NCBI RefSeq assembly: GCF_030271165.1 | Contig: NZ_JASSZH010000005.1 | Coordinates: 1 to 64,000, forward strand | Reading direction: 5' to 3' | Length of the DNA stretch: 64,000 bases | Origin: Psychromicrobium xiongbiense | Lineage (GTDB): Bacteria; Actinomycetota; Actinomycetes; Actinomycetales; Micrococcaceae | In this document: positions 1 to 9,210 of the stretch, in pieces | Position numbering within the stretch: the first letter of the stretch is position 1 | Layout: each line of letters opens with the position of its first letter | Notes under the pieces: generated by a model | What the model was told of the DNA's origin: nothing | Database searches by the model: none | Seen by the model: the letters and a program-made list of their open reading frames with translations, nothing else | Position numbers and translations under genes: made by a program

Positions 1-64
1 ACGTGCTGCGCCAGATTTCGGCGTAGCAGGACGATCCAGCAGGGAGCCTCGGCTCACCACTGAC

Positions 65-106
65 ACTGAGGCGGCCTTTCCGATCCATCGGAAAGGCCGC
101 CTCAGT
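65..106 (+). terminator. Hairpin terminator of an upstream gene
   Basis: A perfect 20-bp inverted repeat (65-84 against 87-106) with almost no loop lies between the left edge and dxs. No T-run follows, which is common for GC-rich actinobacterial terminators. It probably ends transcription of a gene lying left of the window; no gene is visible in bases 1-64. Confidence 0.7.
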
Positions 107-197
107 GGTTCCAGCCAGAATCCGGTGATGGCCGGGATAAACTTTTCAGGTGCGGCGCACCTTCGCGTCGCGCGGCGCGAACAGGAAGTGAGGATCG

Positions 198-2171
198 ATG
201 GGACTTCTGGAGACCATCAAGCATCCGGCAGATCTGTCCAGGCTCAGCGAGGAACAGCTGCTGACGCTTGCGCAGGAGATCAGGGATTTCCTGATCCAGA
301 ACGTCGCGCAGACTGGCGGCCATCTGGGACCCAACCTGGGTGTGGTGGAGCTCACTCTTGCCGTCCACCGGGTCTTCGACTCGCCGCGGGATGCGGTGAT
401 CTTCGATACCGGCCACCAGTCGTACGTTCATAAACTTCTCACCGGCAGGCAGGATTTCTCCACCCTTCGACAGCAGGGTGGTCTCTCCGGTTATCCGGAT
501 CGAGCCGAGTCGGACCACGACGTCGTCGAATCCTCCCATGCCTCCTCCTCGCTGTCCTGGGCCGACGGCATTTCCCGGGCGCGTGCGCTCACCGGCGAAG
601 GTGACCGCTACGTGGTGGCCATCGTGGGTGATGGTGCCCTGACCGGCGGCATGACCTGGGAAGCGCTGAACAATATTGCTGCGGACAAGGATCGCAGAGT
701 GGTCATTGTGGTTAACGACAATGGCAGATCCTATGCGCCCACGGTCGGGGGACTGGCCGATTATCTGCGGTCGCTGCGCCCAGCGATCGACTCCGTCCGA
801 ACGCATCGTGCCTACGAGAAGACCCTGGGCTGGACAAAGAACAAGCTGCAGCATGGCGGCGTTGTGGGTCAGTTCCTCTACAAGTCTCTGCATGCGACCA
901 AAAAGGGCATCAAGGACTGGTGGGCTCCTCAGGGACTTTTTGAAGACCTGGGAATGAAGTACATCGGTCCGGTCGACGGTCATGACCAGAAAGCGATGGA
1001 ATCCGCACTGCAGGCAGCCCGGCATTTTGCCGGACCGGTCATCGTGCACGCCATCACCGAAAAAGGGCGAGGCTATGCTCCCGCCCGAGCCGACGAGGCG
1101 GATCAGTTTCATGCGGTGAACATCATCGATCCGGAAACCGGTATGGAGCTCAAGCCCTCAGATTCCCAGTCCTGGACTTCGGTCTTCGCTGAGGAGATCG
1201 CGGATATTGCCGATGAACGCCCCGAGGTGGTCGGGGTGACCGGCGCCATGCTGATTCCGGTGGGGTTGCAGATCTTCAAGGACCGTCACCCGGACCGGGT
1301 GATCGATGTGGGCATCGCGGAGCAGCATGCGCTGACGATGGCGGCCGGAATGGCCTACGGCGGCCTGCACCCGGTGGTGGCGCTTTATGCGACTTTCCTG
1401 AACCGGGCTTTCGATCAGCTGCTGATGGACGTTGCCCTGCACCGGGCCGGGGTCACCGTGGTGCTGGACCGGGCCGGAGTCACCGGACCCGACGGCGCGA
1501 GCCACCACGGCATGTGGGATCTGTCCATGCTGCAGATCATCCCGGGACTGCACCTGGCAGCACCGCGCGATGCGAGCAGGCTGCGCGAAGAGCTCCGGGA
1601 GGCGGTGGCGGTCGATGACGCCCCCACCGTGCTGCGCTATTCCAAGGGTGTGGTGGGGGTCGAACTGGAGGCCCTGGAGCGCACGGAGGACGGGGTAGAC
1701 ATACTGGCACGCCGCCCGGCCGGGTCTACCGACAACGATGTGCTGATCGTCTCGGTGGGGGCGATGGCGGAGATGTCTCTGCAGGTGGCCGAGTTGCTGG
1801 GCGCGCAGGGCATTTCCTCGACGGTGGTGGATCCCCGGTGGGTCCTGCCGGTGCCACCGTCCGTGGTGCAGCTGGCCGCCGCACACAGGATCGTCATCGT
1901 CATCGAGGACGGTGTGCGGGCCGGTGGGGTGGGCTCGCGGATCCGCCAGGAGATGCGTGCCGCCAATGTGGACACCGCGCTCAATGAAGTGGGCCTGCCC
2001 GTGGAATTCCTGGCGCATGGGACCCGCGCACAGGTGCTTGAGCGGGTTGGACTGACCGCGCGGCGGGTGGCGCAGGATGTGGTGGCACAGGTGCTGGGCA
2101 CCAAAGTGCCGTTTGCCCGTCCGATGCAGAATGATCCGGTGACCCATACCGGCCAGTTGCCAGCGCTGTGA
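198..2171 (+). CDS. dxs: 1-deoxy-D-xylulose-5-phosphate synthase
   Basis: A 657-residue thiamine-diphosphate enzyme that condenses pyruvate with glyceraldehyde 3-phosphate, the first step of the MEP isoprenoid pathway, in the cytoplasm. The N-terminal part reads [19 protein letters not shown], then [15 protein letters not shown], and the ThDP/Mg motif GDGALTGG lies near residue 144, followed by a conserved VNDNGRSY. The pyrimidine-domain stretch [17 protein letters not shown] near residue 370 and [15 protein letters not shown] near 430 are typical. Length fits the family (about 620-660). The ATG at 198 follows a GAGGA-like ribosome site. The stop overlaps the GTG of the next gene, so the two are probably co-transcribed. 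Identification is firm from motifs over the whole length. Confidence 0.97.
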   Translation: MGLLETIKHPADLSRLSEEQLLTLAQEIRDFLIQNVAQTGGHLGPNLGVVELTLAVHRVFDSPRDAVIFDTGHQSYVHKLLTGRQDFSTLRQQGGLSGYPDRAESDHDVVESSHASSSLSWADGISRARALTGEGDRYVVAIVGDGALTGGMTWEALNNIAADKDRRVVIVVNDNGRSYAPTVGGLADYLRSLRPAIDSVRTHRAYEKTLGWTKNKLQHGGVVGQFLYKSLHATKKGIKDWWAPQGLFEDLGMKYIGPVDGHDQKAMESALQAARHFAGPVIVHAITEKGRGYAPARADEADQFHAVNIIDPETGMELKPSDSQSWTSVFAEEIADIADERPEVVGVTGAMLIPVGLQIFKDRHPDRVIDVGIAEQHALTMAAGMAYGGLHPVVALYATFLNRAFDQLLMDVALHRAGVTVVLDRAGVTGPDGASHHGMWDLSMLQIIPGLHLAAPRDASRLREELREAVAVDDAPTVLRYSKGVVGVELEALERTEDGVDILARRPAGSTDNDVLIVSVGAMAEMSLQVAELLGAQGISSTVVDPRWVLPVPPSVVQLAAAHRIVIVIEDGVRAGGVGSRIRQEMRAANVDTALNEVGLPVEFLAHGTRAQVLERVGLTARRVAQDVVAQVLGTKVPFARPMQNDPVTHTGQLPAL

Positions 2172-2722
2172 CCGGGCCTATGACAGGTGCTCCCACGAAT
2201 GGTCCCGTCCAGGGGGACCTGGTGGTGGCCCGGAACCGGAAATGGGATGGCAGCGCACACTGGGTGGTCCCCGGAGAGTATCTGGGCAGCGATGAATGGG
2301 GCCACTGGATTTATCAGCCGACCGGCTCACTGGTCTCCAAACCCGGCTCCGGATTCCTGGCAGAATCGCCCGGGGTTTTGCTGGTGCCCTGGGATCAGGA
2401 GTGGGTGGCCACGTTCTATGACGAGCAGCACCCGGGCCAGACCAGCCTCTACGTCGATATGGTCACCGATATCCAGTGGGCGCCTCTTGCACGGGGCAAT
2501 GGCTGGGAGATGACCTTGATCGATATGGATCTGGACGTCATTGTGGCGCGCGGGAAGACCTGGATCGACGATGAGGATGAATTTGCCGTTCACCAGGTGC
2601 GCTACGGCTATCCGGCCGAGGTGATCGAGCGGATGGAGCAGGTATGTGCCGGGGTCTACCAGGACGTGCTGGCCGGCCGGGCGCCGTTTGACGGGCGCGC
2701 CGCCCGCCACTTCACGGTGTAG
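2168..2722 (+). CDS. DUF402 domain protein
   Basis: A 184-residue soluble protein of the DUF402 family, whose studied members include nucleotide phosphatases (NtdP type) and FomD of fosfomycin biosynthesis. Visible features that fit the family are the N-terminal RKWDGSAHW stretch, LYVDMVTDI in the middle and the acidic [13 protein letters not shown] followed by DEDEF, which resemble the metal-binding aspartates. The GTG at 2168 overlaps the dxs stop; an in-frame ATG at 2180 is a possible alternative start. The overlap suggests coupling to dxs, but nothing in the sequence links it to isoprenoid synthesis. The substrate is not predictable; phosphatase activity on a nucleotide or pyrophosphate is an inference from the family. 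Confidence 0.8.
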   Translation: MTGPMTGAPTNGPVQGDLVVARNRKWDGSAHWVVPGEYLGSDEWGHWIYQPTGSLVSKPGSGFLAESPGVLLVPWDQEWVATFYDEQHPGQTSLYVDMVTDIQWAPLARGNGWEMTLIDMDLDVIVARGKTWIDDEDEFAVHQVRYGYPAEVIERMEQVCAGVYQDVLAGRAPFDGRAARHFTV

Positions 2723-2725
2723 CAG

Positions 2726-3385
2726 CTACTTCACCGCATAGTAATTGACCGGACGCCCCGTCGTGCCATATCGCGGCTCCAGGGAGAGCAGACCTTTTTC
2801 CTCCAGGGCACCCAGGTAACGTTGCGCGGTGGGTCGGCTCACTCCTACGGCATCGGCGATCTCTGCTGCACTGACCGGAGTCGCAGAGCCCGCGACCGCA
2901 TCGAAGATTTTCTGCATCGTGGGTTGGAGCTTCCGTCCGGATGTCGCGCTGACCTGGCGACGCTGAAAGAGGATGTCGATGGTGGACTGGTCCGCTGTCG
3001 GGGAAGAGTCGAGTTGCTCACGCCACCGCCGGTAGGTCTCCAGCTGTACGCGGAGTTGCTCGAAGCCGAAAGGCTTGATCAGGTAGTAGATGGCACCACT
3101 GCTCATGGCCGCGCGCACCGTGCTGACATCCTGCGCCGCAGTGATCACGATGGCGTCGACAGGTGTACCGGCTGCCTGCAGCGACCGCAGAAAAGAGATC
3201 CCGTTCTCGTCCGGCAGGTAGACGTCCAGGAGCAGCAGATCGGGTGTGAGGCGGGCAATGGCCTGCCGGGCTGCGGAGGCGGTGTGTGCCTGCCCCACAC
3301 AGGTGAAGCCCTGCACCTTGGCCAGGCTGGCGGCATGGATTCCGGCCACTCGGAAGTCGTCATCGACTACGAGGGTTTTGATCAC
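2726..3385 (-). CDS. CitB/DcuR-type response regulator
   Basis: A 219-residue response regulator. The receiver domain (about 1-120) has the acidic pair DDD near the start, phosphoacceptor Asp in LLLLDVYLPDENG near residue 55, a Thr in VITAA and the conserved Lys of LIKPFGFEQL near 104. The C-terminus (about 150-219) is a winged-helix domain of the CitB/DpiA type, with AAEIADAVGVSRPTAQRYL as the helix-turn-helix. It overlaps the histidine kinase gene upstream by 4 bp, so the two form one transcription unit. Known partners of this family respond to di- and tricarboxylates. The divergent ABC importer on the other side of the kinase gene is the obvious candidate target. Confidence 0.92.
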   Translation of the reverse strand: MIKTLVVDDDFRVAGIHAASLAKVQGFTCVGQAHTASAARQAIARLTPDLLLLDVYLPDENGISFLRSLQAAGTPVDAIVITAAQDVSTVRAAMSSGAIYYLIKPFGFEQLRVQLETYRRWREQLDSSPTADQSTIDILFQRRQVSATSGRKLQPTMQKIFDAVAGSATPVSAAEIADAVGVSRPTAQRYLGALEEKGLLSLEPRYGTTGRPVNYYAVK

Positions 3386-5013
3386 AGACTGATCTCCTCT
3401 GTTTTCTGGTGCCCTGAGGCATCAGGCAACCATATCTCGAAGTGTCCTCCCGGTCCGGGCAGAAGGTCAAAGGTGCCCCTGTAGCGCCGGACGATGCGAC
3501 TGACTAAAGCCAGGCCAATCCCCCGGCGCATACCGGGCCTGGCCTCTTTGGTGGAGTAGCCGTCCAGAAGCACCTGATCGATCTTCTCCGCCGGGATACC
3601 CGGACCGGTGTCGGTGACCTTGATAAAGGCACCGTCCGCGTCATCGAGGTTGATCGTCACGACGCGTTCACCGGGATGGTGCGCCAGGGCATCGATCGCG
3701 TTGTCCAGCAGATTACCGACGATGGTCAGGATCGCTGAGGTGTCGATCGGAGCCGACTCGAAATTCGAGTCTTCGTCCACGACGATCTGGATATCCTGTT
3801 CGGCCGCCACGGTGATTTTTGCCAGGAGCAGCGCGACGAGTTCCGGTGGCGAGATGCGGGTGCGCAGGCGTTCCGCCAGAACATGGGGAGTATCGGCGAT
3901 CTGGCCGACATAGGCGCGGGCCTGGTCCTGCTCGCCGAGTTCCAGGAGCCCGGCGACAATGTGCAGCCGGTTGGCATACTCATGTTCCTGTGCCCGCAGG
4001 GCATTCATCAGCCCTTGAGTTGAATGCAGGTCTTTGATCAGCGATTCGATTTCGGTTCGATCGCGCAGCGTAATGACCGAGCCGATGCTGGTTCCGGCCA
4101 GGGTCACTGGCATCCGGTTGACCACCAGCAGGGCCGAATCCGTCAGAGCCACCTGGTCGACACCGTCGATCCTGCCGGTGAGAATATCCCGCAGGCGGCC
4201 GGGAGGAAACAGCTCGAGCAGGGGAGTCCCCAGAATGGTGCCCTCGATCTCCAGAAGTCGCCGCGCTTCCTCGTTGATCACGGTGACCCGGTCGTCATCG
4301 TCCACGCCCAGCATGCCCTCCCGGATACCGTGCAGCAGTGCCTCACGTTCCTGGAGCAGCGAGGCGATCTCGGCAGGTTCCAGGCCGAAGGTGACCTTCT
4401 TGATCCTGCGGGCCAGGAGCAGGGAACCGAAGGCGCTCAGGATCAGAACCGAGGCGGAGAATCCGGCGATCAGCCAGGCCTGCGTGATCAGTTCATCCTG
4501 TTCGGTCGTCTCCAGGATACCGACCGAGACCTGCCCGACGATGTTTCCGGCCGCGTCTCTGATCGGCGTCCGGGCGTTGGCCGATTTGCCGAGGCTACCG
4601 GAGTCGGAGCCGAGGTGAGACTGACCATCGAGCGCCACGACAGGCTCCTCGAGTTTTTTTCCCAGTAGGGCGAGGTTGGGATGGGAGAAACGAATGCCGT
4701 CCCGATTGGTGACCACCACATAGGCAGGATGGGCCTCAGCGGTGACCTTCTGGGCCAGCTCCTGGATCTGTTGCTGCGGATCTCCTGATTGCAGCGCCGG
4801 GGGAATCTGCGGCATCTGAGCTACCGTGATGGCGATGCCCAGCGCCCGCTGCTGGTATTGCTGGTCGAGAAGGTCGTTGGCGATCCGGCTGTAGAGATAG
4901 CCACCCAGGCTCACTGTGGCAAGCAGGATGCACAGGACCCAGATGAGAATCTGGGTGGCCAGGGCCCGATGGTGCCAGATCTGGCGGAATCGAGTGAAGG
5001 GCGAGGTGCTCAT
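3382..5013 (-). CDS. CitA/DcuS-type sensor histidine kinase
   Basis: A 543-residue membrane sensor kinase. The order is: TM helix near residues 20-42 (ATQILIWVLCILLATVSLGG), an extracytoplasmic sensor domain of the PASp/sCache type with YVVVTNRDGIRFSHPN near 98-113, a second TM near 178-200, a cytoplasmic PAS domain (LLHGIREGMLGVDDDDRV), then the kinase. The phospho-accepting His lies in EHEYANRLH near 344, the form used by CitA/DcuS kinases. N box NLLDNAIDAL, DTGPGIP and GIGLALV are present, so it should be active. The sensor motif resembles that of citrate and C4-dicarboxylate sensors, so a carboxylate ligand is inferred, not shown. Confidence 0.93.
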   Translation of the reverse strand: MSTSPFTRFRQIWHHRALATQILIWVLCILLATVSLGGYLYSRIANDLLDQQYQQRALGIAITVAQMPQIPPALQSGDPQQQIQELAQKVTAEAHPAYVVVTNRDGIRFSHPNLALLGKKLEEPVVALDGQSHLGSDSGSLGKSANARTPIRDAAGNIVGQVSVGILETTEQDELITQAWLIAGFSASVLILSAFGSLLLARRIKKVTFGLEPAEIASLLQEREALLHGIREGMLGVDDDDRVTVINEEARRLLEIEGTILGTPLLELFPPGRLRDILTGRIDGVDQVALTDSALLVVNRMPVTLAGTSIGSVITLRDRTEIESLIKDLHSTQGLMNALRAQEHEYANRLHIVAGLLELGEQDQARAYVGQIADTPHVLAERLRTRISPPELVALLLAKITVAAEQDIQIVVDEDSNFESAPIDTSAILTIVGNLLDNAIDALAHHPGERVVTINLDDADGAFIKVTDTGPGIPAEKIDQVLLDGYSTKEARPGMRRGIGLALVSRIVRRYRGTFDLLPGPGGHFEIWLPDASGHQKTEEISL

Positions 5014-5193
5014 CAGGCCTCATTTCTGATGTACATCAACATCCGTGAATGGATGAACAAAATGCACAAAAATGCAATTAATGCGGCTTTGATGCATAAC
5101 GTGAAGAACTCTACCGGCATTGAATTGTCCCCTTCTAAGATCACTTCAGCTTATGTGATTCAACTCACGTGACTGAAGAATGAAGGGATTTAC
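5014..5193. promoter_or_regulatory. Divergent control region with phased ATGC repeats and dyads
   Basis: This 180-bp AT-rich stretch separates the sensor kinase (minus strand) from the ABC importer (plus strand). Four ATGC elements start at 5062, 5072, 5081 and 5092, roughly one helical turn apart. Further on, ATCAC (5140-5144) faces GTGAT (5155-5159) and an 8-bp palindrome TCACGTGA lies at 5165-5172, just before the GTG start at 5194, which is preceded by GAAGGGA. CitB-type regulators are known to bind AT-rich repeated sites, so this is the likely binding region. No convincing -35/-10 pair could be fixed. Confidence 0.5.
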
Positions 5194-6066
5194 GTGACAA
5201 CGACGTCAGACATGCGCCCCAGGGTTGGGGCCGGTCGGGGGGACTCCACCCCAGCCATTGAAATCACGGGGGTGACCAAACGATTCGCCACCCCGGATGG
5301 TTCGCGCTACACCGCCCTGAAGAATATGAACCTCACGGTGGAACAGGGAGAATTCTGTGCGGTGGTTGGCCCCACCGGCTGTGGGAAGTCCACCACGCTG
5401 ACCCTGGCCGCCGGAATGGAACGGGCTTCCGAGGGCACCGTCAAGGTCTTTGGCCGCGAGGTGAATGGCATCACTCCGGATACCGGATTCATGTTTCAGA
5501 CCGACGCCATTCTTCCCTGGCAGTCAGTCCTGGAGAATGTAGCCGCTGGGCCACGCTACCGCGGGGTAGACAAGAACACCGCACACACCAACGCCCGCGA
5601 CTGGATTCGCCGGGTGGGCCTGGCGGGGTTTGAGAACAACTTCCCGCACCAGCTCTCCGGCGGCATGCGCAAGCGTGTGGCACTGGCGCAGAATCTGATC
5701 AACGAGCCCAAATTGCTGCTCATGGATGAGCCGTTCAGCGCTCTGGACGTCCAGACCAGGTCCAAGATGAGCACCGAGCTGCTCAACCTGTGGGAGCAGA
5801 CCAGGCCAGCTGTTGTGTTCGTCACCCACGATCTTGAGGAAGCCATTGCGCTTGCGGACAAGGTGGTGGTGCTCACCGCCGGCCCTGGTGGCGAGGTCAA
5901 GGACGTCTTCCCGATCGACCTGCCGCGCCCACGCGTGGTGCAGGAGATCCGCTTCGACGCAAAATTCAATGAGATCTACCAGAACATCTGGGAAGCGCTG
6001 CGCGAGGAAGTCGATATCGCTTATTCGCAGACGACCCGCGGCGCGAAGGCAGGACAGCAGGCATGA
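5194..6066 (+). CDS. NitT/TauT-type ABC transporter ATPase
   Basis: A 290-residue ATP-binding subunit of the SsuB/TauB/NrtD class. Walker A is GPTGCGKST near residue 60, the Q-loop is FMFQTDAILPW, the signature is LSGGMRKRVALAQ near 153, Walker B is LLLMDEPFSALD and the H-loop is FVTHDLEEA. The Q-loop LPW and the short C-terminus are characteristic of the nitrate/sulfonate/taurine family. A GTG start is supported by GAAGGGA upstream. It overlaps the permease gene by 4 bp. It energises import by the two following subunits and lies divergent from the CitA-like kinase. Confidence 0.93.
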   Translation: MTTTSDMRPRVGAGRGDSTPAIEITGVTKRFATPDGSRYTALKNMNLTVEQGEFCAVVGPTGCGKSTTLTLAAGMERASEGTVKVFGREVNGITPDTGFMFQTDAILPWQSVLENVAAGPRYRGVDKNTAHTNARDWIRRVGLAGFENNFPHQLSGGMRKRVALAQNLINEPKLLLMDEPFSALDVQTRSKMSTELLNLWEQTRPAVVFVTHDLEEAIALADKVVVLTAGPGGEVKDVFPIDLPRPRVVQEIRFDAKFNEIYQNIWEALREEVDIAYSQTTRGAKAGQQA

Positions 6067-6935
6067 GCACAGCAACGCTTGAAAACGGAACTGTCCCCGG
6101 GCGAGATTCAGCGCAGTCACTTCCCCGCAAGCGCAAGAGCCGGGCCAGCCTGAAGGTCCTGGCTATTCAACTGGCCATCGTGGTGGTCATTTTCGGCAGC
6201 TGGGAGCTCCTGGTCGATACCGGTGTGCTTGACCACCTGCTCTATGGCAATCCCAGTGGGACGGTCAGCCAGCTATGGGTCTGGATCACCCAGGGTACCG
6301 CCAACGGCTCGCTGGGGTTGCAGATCTGGATCACCCTCGAAGAAGCGCTGATCGGCTTCGCCATCGGCACCGTACTCGGCATCGTGTTCGGCATCGGCAT
6401 GGGGCGTAACGACTTCATGGCCCGGGTGCTGGGGCCGTTCATCAAGGTCGTGAACGCCATTCCACGTATCGTGCTGGCGTCGTCCTTCGTCATCATGTTC
6501 GGTCTGGGCATCACCTCCAAAATCATGACGGTCATCGTGCTGGTCTTCTTCGGTGTCTTCTTTAACGCCTTCCAGGGTGCCCGCGAGGTCGACAAGAATT
6601 TCGTGGCCAACGCCCAGATCCTCGGTGCCAGCAAATGGCAGGTGACCTGGCGGGTCGTTATTCCCTCCGCCTTCTCCTGGATCATCGCCAGCCTGCACGT
6701 CGCCTTCGGCTTCGCGCTGATCGGCGCCATCGTCGGTGAATTCGTCGGTTCCCAGCAAGGCCTGGGCAACCTGATCAAGAATGCACAGGGCACGCTGAAC
6801 CAGAACGGCATCTGGGCGGCCATGGTGATCATCGCGGTGCTGGCACTCATTGCCGAATGGCTGATCACCCGTCTGGAGCGCCGCCTGTTGCGCTGGCGTC
6901 CGGCACAACACAATTCAGCTGCCGCTGAAATCTGA
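6063..6935 (+). CDS. NitT/TauT-type ABC transporter permease
   Basis: A 290-residue integral membrane subunit of the binding-protein-dependent transport family. About six hydrophobic helices can be seen, beginning with LKVLAIQLAIVVVIFGSWEL. The cytoplasmic EAA-type loop that contacts the ATPase is EVDKNFVANAQILGASKWQ around residues 178-196. The N-terminal 30 residues are polar and basic. The start overlaps the ATPase stop (ATGA) and a 59-bp gap precedes the binding protein. The substrate cannot be told from the permease. Confidence 0.92.
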   Translation: MSTATLENGTVPGRDSAQSLPRKRKSRASLKVLAIQLAIVVVIFGSWELLVDTGVLDHLLYGNPSGTVSQLWVWITQGTANGSLGLQIWITLEEALIGFAIGTVLGIVFGIGMGRNDFMARVLGPFIKVVNAIPRIVLASSFVIMFGLGITSKIMTVIVLVFFGVFFNAFQGAREVDKNFVANAQILGASKWQVTWRVVIPSAFSWIIASLHVAFGFALIGAIVGEFVGSQQGLGNLIKNAQGTLNQNGIWAAMVIIAVLALIAEWLITRLERRLLRWRPAQHNSAAAEI

Positions 6936-6994
6936 ACCACCCCTCACAACCCCTAACCCGGTGGGAATCCACCGCAATCTCAATGAGGAGAACA

Positions 6995-8044
6995 ATGTCC
7001 ACCAAGAAATGGGTGCTCACCGCTTCGGCTGTTGCACTGTTCCTCGTCGCAGCCACCGGTTGTGCCGATAATGCGAGCGGAAGCCACGGTCAGCAGCAAG
7101 TGGGCGACGCCAATGGGCAACAGATCAAGATCATGGTCGGTGGCCTGAGTAAACAGATCTACCTGCCGTTCAAGCTTGCCGATCAGCTCGGGTACTACAA
7201 GGATGCCGGGCTCAATGTCCAGCTCTCCGATGAGCCCGCCGGTGTGGATGCGGAGACCAATATGATCTCCGGCCAGGTCGATGGCGTCGGTGGCTTCTAC
7301 GACCACAACCAGGTGTTGCAGGCCAAGGGCAAGGCCACCGTATCGGTCATCTCGATGCTGCAGGTTCCCGGTGAAGTGGAACTGTGCCGGAGCGACCTGA
7401 AGGGAAAGATCAACTCGGCGGCTGACTGGAAGGGGCTCAACCTCGGCATCACCGATCAGGGTTCCTCCACTGACTACCTGACCCAGTACATCGCGCAGCA
7501 GAACGGGGTAGCCCCGGAATCGACGCACCGGATCGGTGTGCAGGCCGGCACCACCTTCATCGCTGCCATGGATCACAAGGACATCGACTGTGGCATGACC
7601 ACCGAGCCGACCGTCTCGCAGCTGATCAACAGCAACAAGGCCTTCGTCCTGTACGACTCGCGTGATCTGGCTGGATCGCAGAAGACCTTCGGCGGAGCCT
7701 ACCCGGCCACCTCGCTCTACATGACGCAGAGCTACGTTGACTCCCATAAGGATCTGGTGCAGAAACTGGTCAACGTCTACGTGAAGACCCTCAAGTACAT
7801 CCAGGATCACACCGCGGCCCAGATCACCGATCAGGTGCCTGCTGATTACTATGCGGGTGTTGGTAAGGATGCCTACATCAAGGCACTGGATGCCGAAAAG
7901 GGTATGTACAACCCGACCGGCGTCATGCCTGCCGATGGGCCGAAGATCGTGAACGCGGTTCTTCAGGCCAACCCGGATGTCAAGGGCAAGACCATTGATC
8001 TTGCCAAGACGTTCACCGACGAATTCGTCAAGGCCGCCAAGTAG
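6995..8044 (+). CDS. NitT/TauT-type substrate-binding lipoprotein
   Basis: A secreted, lipid-anchored solute-binding protein of about 349 residues in the SsuA/THI5-like family. The signal peptide is basic (STKKW), then hydrophobic (ASAVALFLVAATG), ending at a lipobox Cys near residue 22. The early strand KIMVGGLSKQIYLPFKLADQLGYY is typical, as is the later DCGMTTEPTVSQLI. The start at 6995 is chosen because GAGGAG lies directly before it; an ATG four codons upstream would bury that site. Third gene of the importer operon. Family members bind sulfonates, aliphatic amides, thiamine precursors or aromatic acids, so the ligand remains open; a CitA-type sensor next door hints at an organic acid. 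Confidence 0.9.
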   Translation: MSTKKWVLTASAVALFLVAATGCADNASGSHGQQQVGDANGQQIKIMVGGLSKQIYLPFKLADQLGYYKDAGLNVQLSDEPAGVDAETNMISGQVDGVGGFYDHNQVLQAKGKATVSVISMLQVPGEVELCRSDLKGKINSAADWKGLNLGITDQGSSTDYLTQYIAQQNGVAPESTHRIGVQAGTTFIAAMDHKDIDCGMTTEPTVSQLINSNKAFVLYDSRDLAGSQKTFGGAYPATSLYMTQSYVDSHKDLVQKLVNVYVKTLKYIQDHTAAQITDQVPADYYAGVGKDAYIKALDAEKGMYNPTGVMPADGPKIVNAVLQANPDVKGKTIDLAKTFTDEFVKAAK

Positions 8045-8063
8045 CGCCAGCCGACGATTCACT

Positions 8064-8113
8064 GACGATGCCGTGATGGCAGGCTGTGGGGAAGCCGCCA
8101 TCACGGCATCGTC
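8064..8113. terminator. Hairpin terminator after the ABC importer
   Basis: A perfect 17-bp inverted repeat, 8064-8080 against 8097-8113, starts 20 bp after the binding-protein stop. There is no T-run. It should end the importer operon and insulate the downstream reductase promoter. Confidence 0.8.
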
Positions 8114-8134
8114 GTGCCTGGACATTAACGCCTA

Positions 8135-8149
8135 TAGGCTGGGGATATG
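8135..8149 (+). promoter_or_regulatory. -10 box and leaderless start of the aldo/keto reductase
   Basis: TAGGCT (8135-8140) is followed by exactly 6 nt and then ATG at 8147, with no purine-rich ribosome site. This arrangement places the transcription start on or next to the A of ATG, the signature of a leaderless actinobacterial mRNA. Confidence 0.6.
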
Positions 8150-9124
8150 ACTGACTATCGCCCTTTGGGTAACTCTGGATTGATTGTCTCCACCGTGGGG
8201 TTGGGGTGTAACAACCTGGGACGCCCCGGCACTCCCACCGAATCGCAGGAGGGGACTGACCTGGTCATCCATGCCGCGATCGATGCCGGGGTGACGCTTT
8301 TCGATGTCGCCGATGTCTACGGCGCAACGCCCGGGCTCAGCGAGGAACGGCTCGGCAAGGCGCTACAGGGCCGCCGCGATGACGTGGTGCTGGCCACCAA
8401 ATTCGGTATGGATATGAAGGGTGCCAACGGCCCTGACTGGGGTGCGCGAGGCTCACGCCGGTACATCGTCAAGGCGGCCGAGGCCTCGCTGCGACGGCTG
8501 GGCACCGACTGGATCGACCTGTACCAATACCACACTCCGGATGGCGTGACTCCGATCGAGGAGACCCTGGCGGCGCTCGATGACCTGGTGCACTCCGGCA
8601 AGGTCCGCTACCTGGGCCATTCCAACCGCACCGGCTGGCAGATTGCCGAAGCGGCCTACGAGGCGCAGCTGGGTGGATTCACCCCGTTCATCTCGGCGCA
8701 GAACCACTACAACCTACTGGACCGGCGCGCCGAGCTGGAAGTGACGAGTGCAGCAGAGCAGTTCGGCCTGGGCGTACTGCCCTATTTCCCGCTGGCCAAC
8801 GGTCTGCTCACCGGAAAGTACAGCAAGGGTCACGCCCCGGAGGGCAGCCGGTTGTCGCACACGCGCACCAACCTGGTGCACGATGCCGACTGGGACCAGT
8901 TGGCTGCCTTTGGCGAGTTCGCCCGGGTGCGCGGCCTGACCGAGCTGGAGGTGGCCTTCTCCTGGCTGGCCGCCCAACCCGCCGTCGCGAGCGTCATCGC
9001 CGGTGCCACCAAACCGGAACAGATCAGGGCCAATGCGGAGGCTGCCTCCGCCGAGCTCTCTGCTGCTGATCTGGCGGAGCTGGATGAGATCTTCCCGCAG
9101 ACGCCGAAGGTTGCACTGTTCTAA
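8147..9124 (+). CDS. Aldo/keto reductase
   Basis: A 325-residue NADPH-dependent oxidoreductase of the aldo/keto reductase superfamily with a TIM-barrel fold. The catalytic tetrad can be placed as Asp and Tyr in LFDVADVYGATPGLSEERLG (near residues 50-60), Lys in VLATKFGM and His in DLYQYHTPD. The nucleotide-binding end shows the SVIAGATKPEQIRANAEAA stretch near 285. It closely resembles general stress-type reductases acting on carbonyls. It stands alone between two hairpin terminators with its own promoter. The physiological substrate cannot be inferred. Confidence 0.93.
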   Translation: MTDYRPLGNSGLIVSTVGLGCNNLGRPGTPTESQEGTDLVIHAAIDAGVTLFDVADVYGATPGLSEERLGKALQGRRDDVVLATKFGMDMKGANGPDWGARGSRRYIVKAAEASLRRLGTDWIDLYQYHTPDGVTPIEETLAALDDLVHSGKVRYLGHSNRTGWQIAEAAYEAQLGGFTPFISAQNHYNLLDRRAELEVTSAAEQFGLGVLPYFPLANGLLTGKYSKGHAPEGSRLSHTRTNLVHDADWDQLAAFGEFARVRGLTELEVAFSWLAAQPAVASVIAGATKPEQIRANAEAASAELSAADLAELDEIFPQTPKVALF

Positions 9125-9149
9125 CTCGGGTCACGGGGCCTCTGAAGCA

Positions 9150-9193
9150 GAAGGCCCGGCCCGCCACGCGAATTCGCGGCGAGCCGGGCCTTC
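9150..9193. terminator. Bidirectional terminator between aldo/keto reductase and fadB
   Basis: Outer arms 9150-9160 and 9183-9193 are perfect 11-bp complements, with an inner CGCGAATTCGCG palindrome at 9167-9178. It lies between two convergent genes and can serve both. Confidence 0.75.
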
Positions 9194-9210
9194 CTGTTCA
9201 TCAAGGAGCC

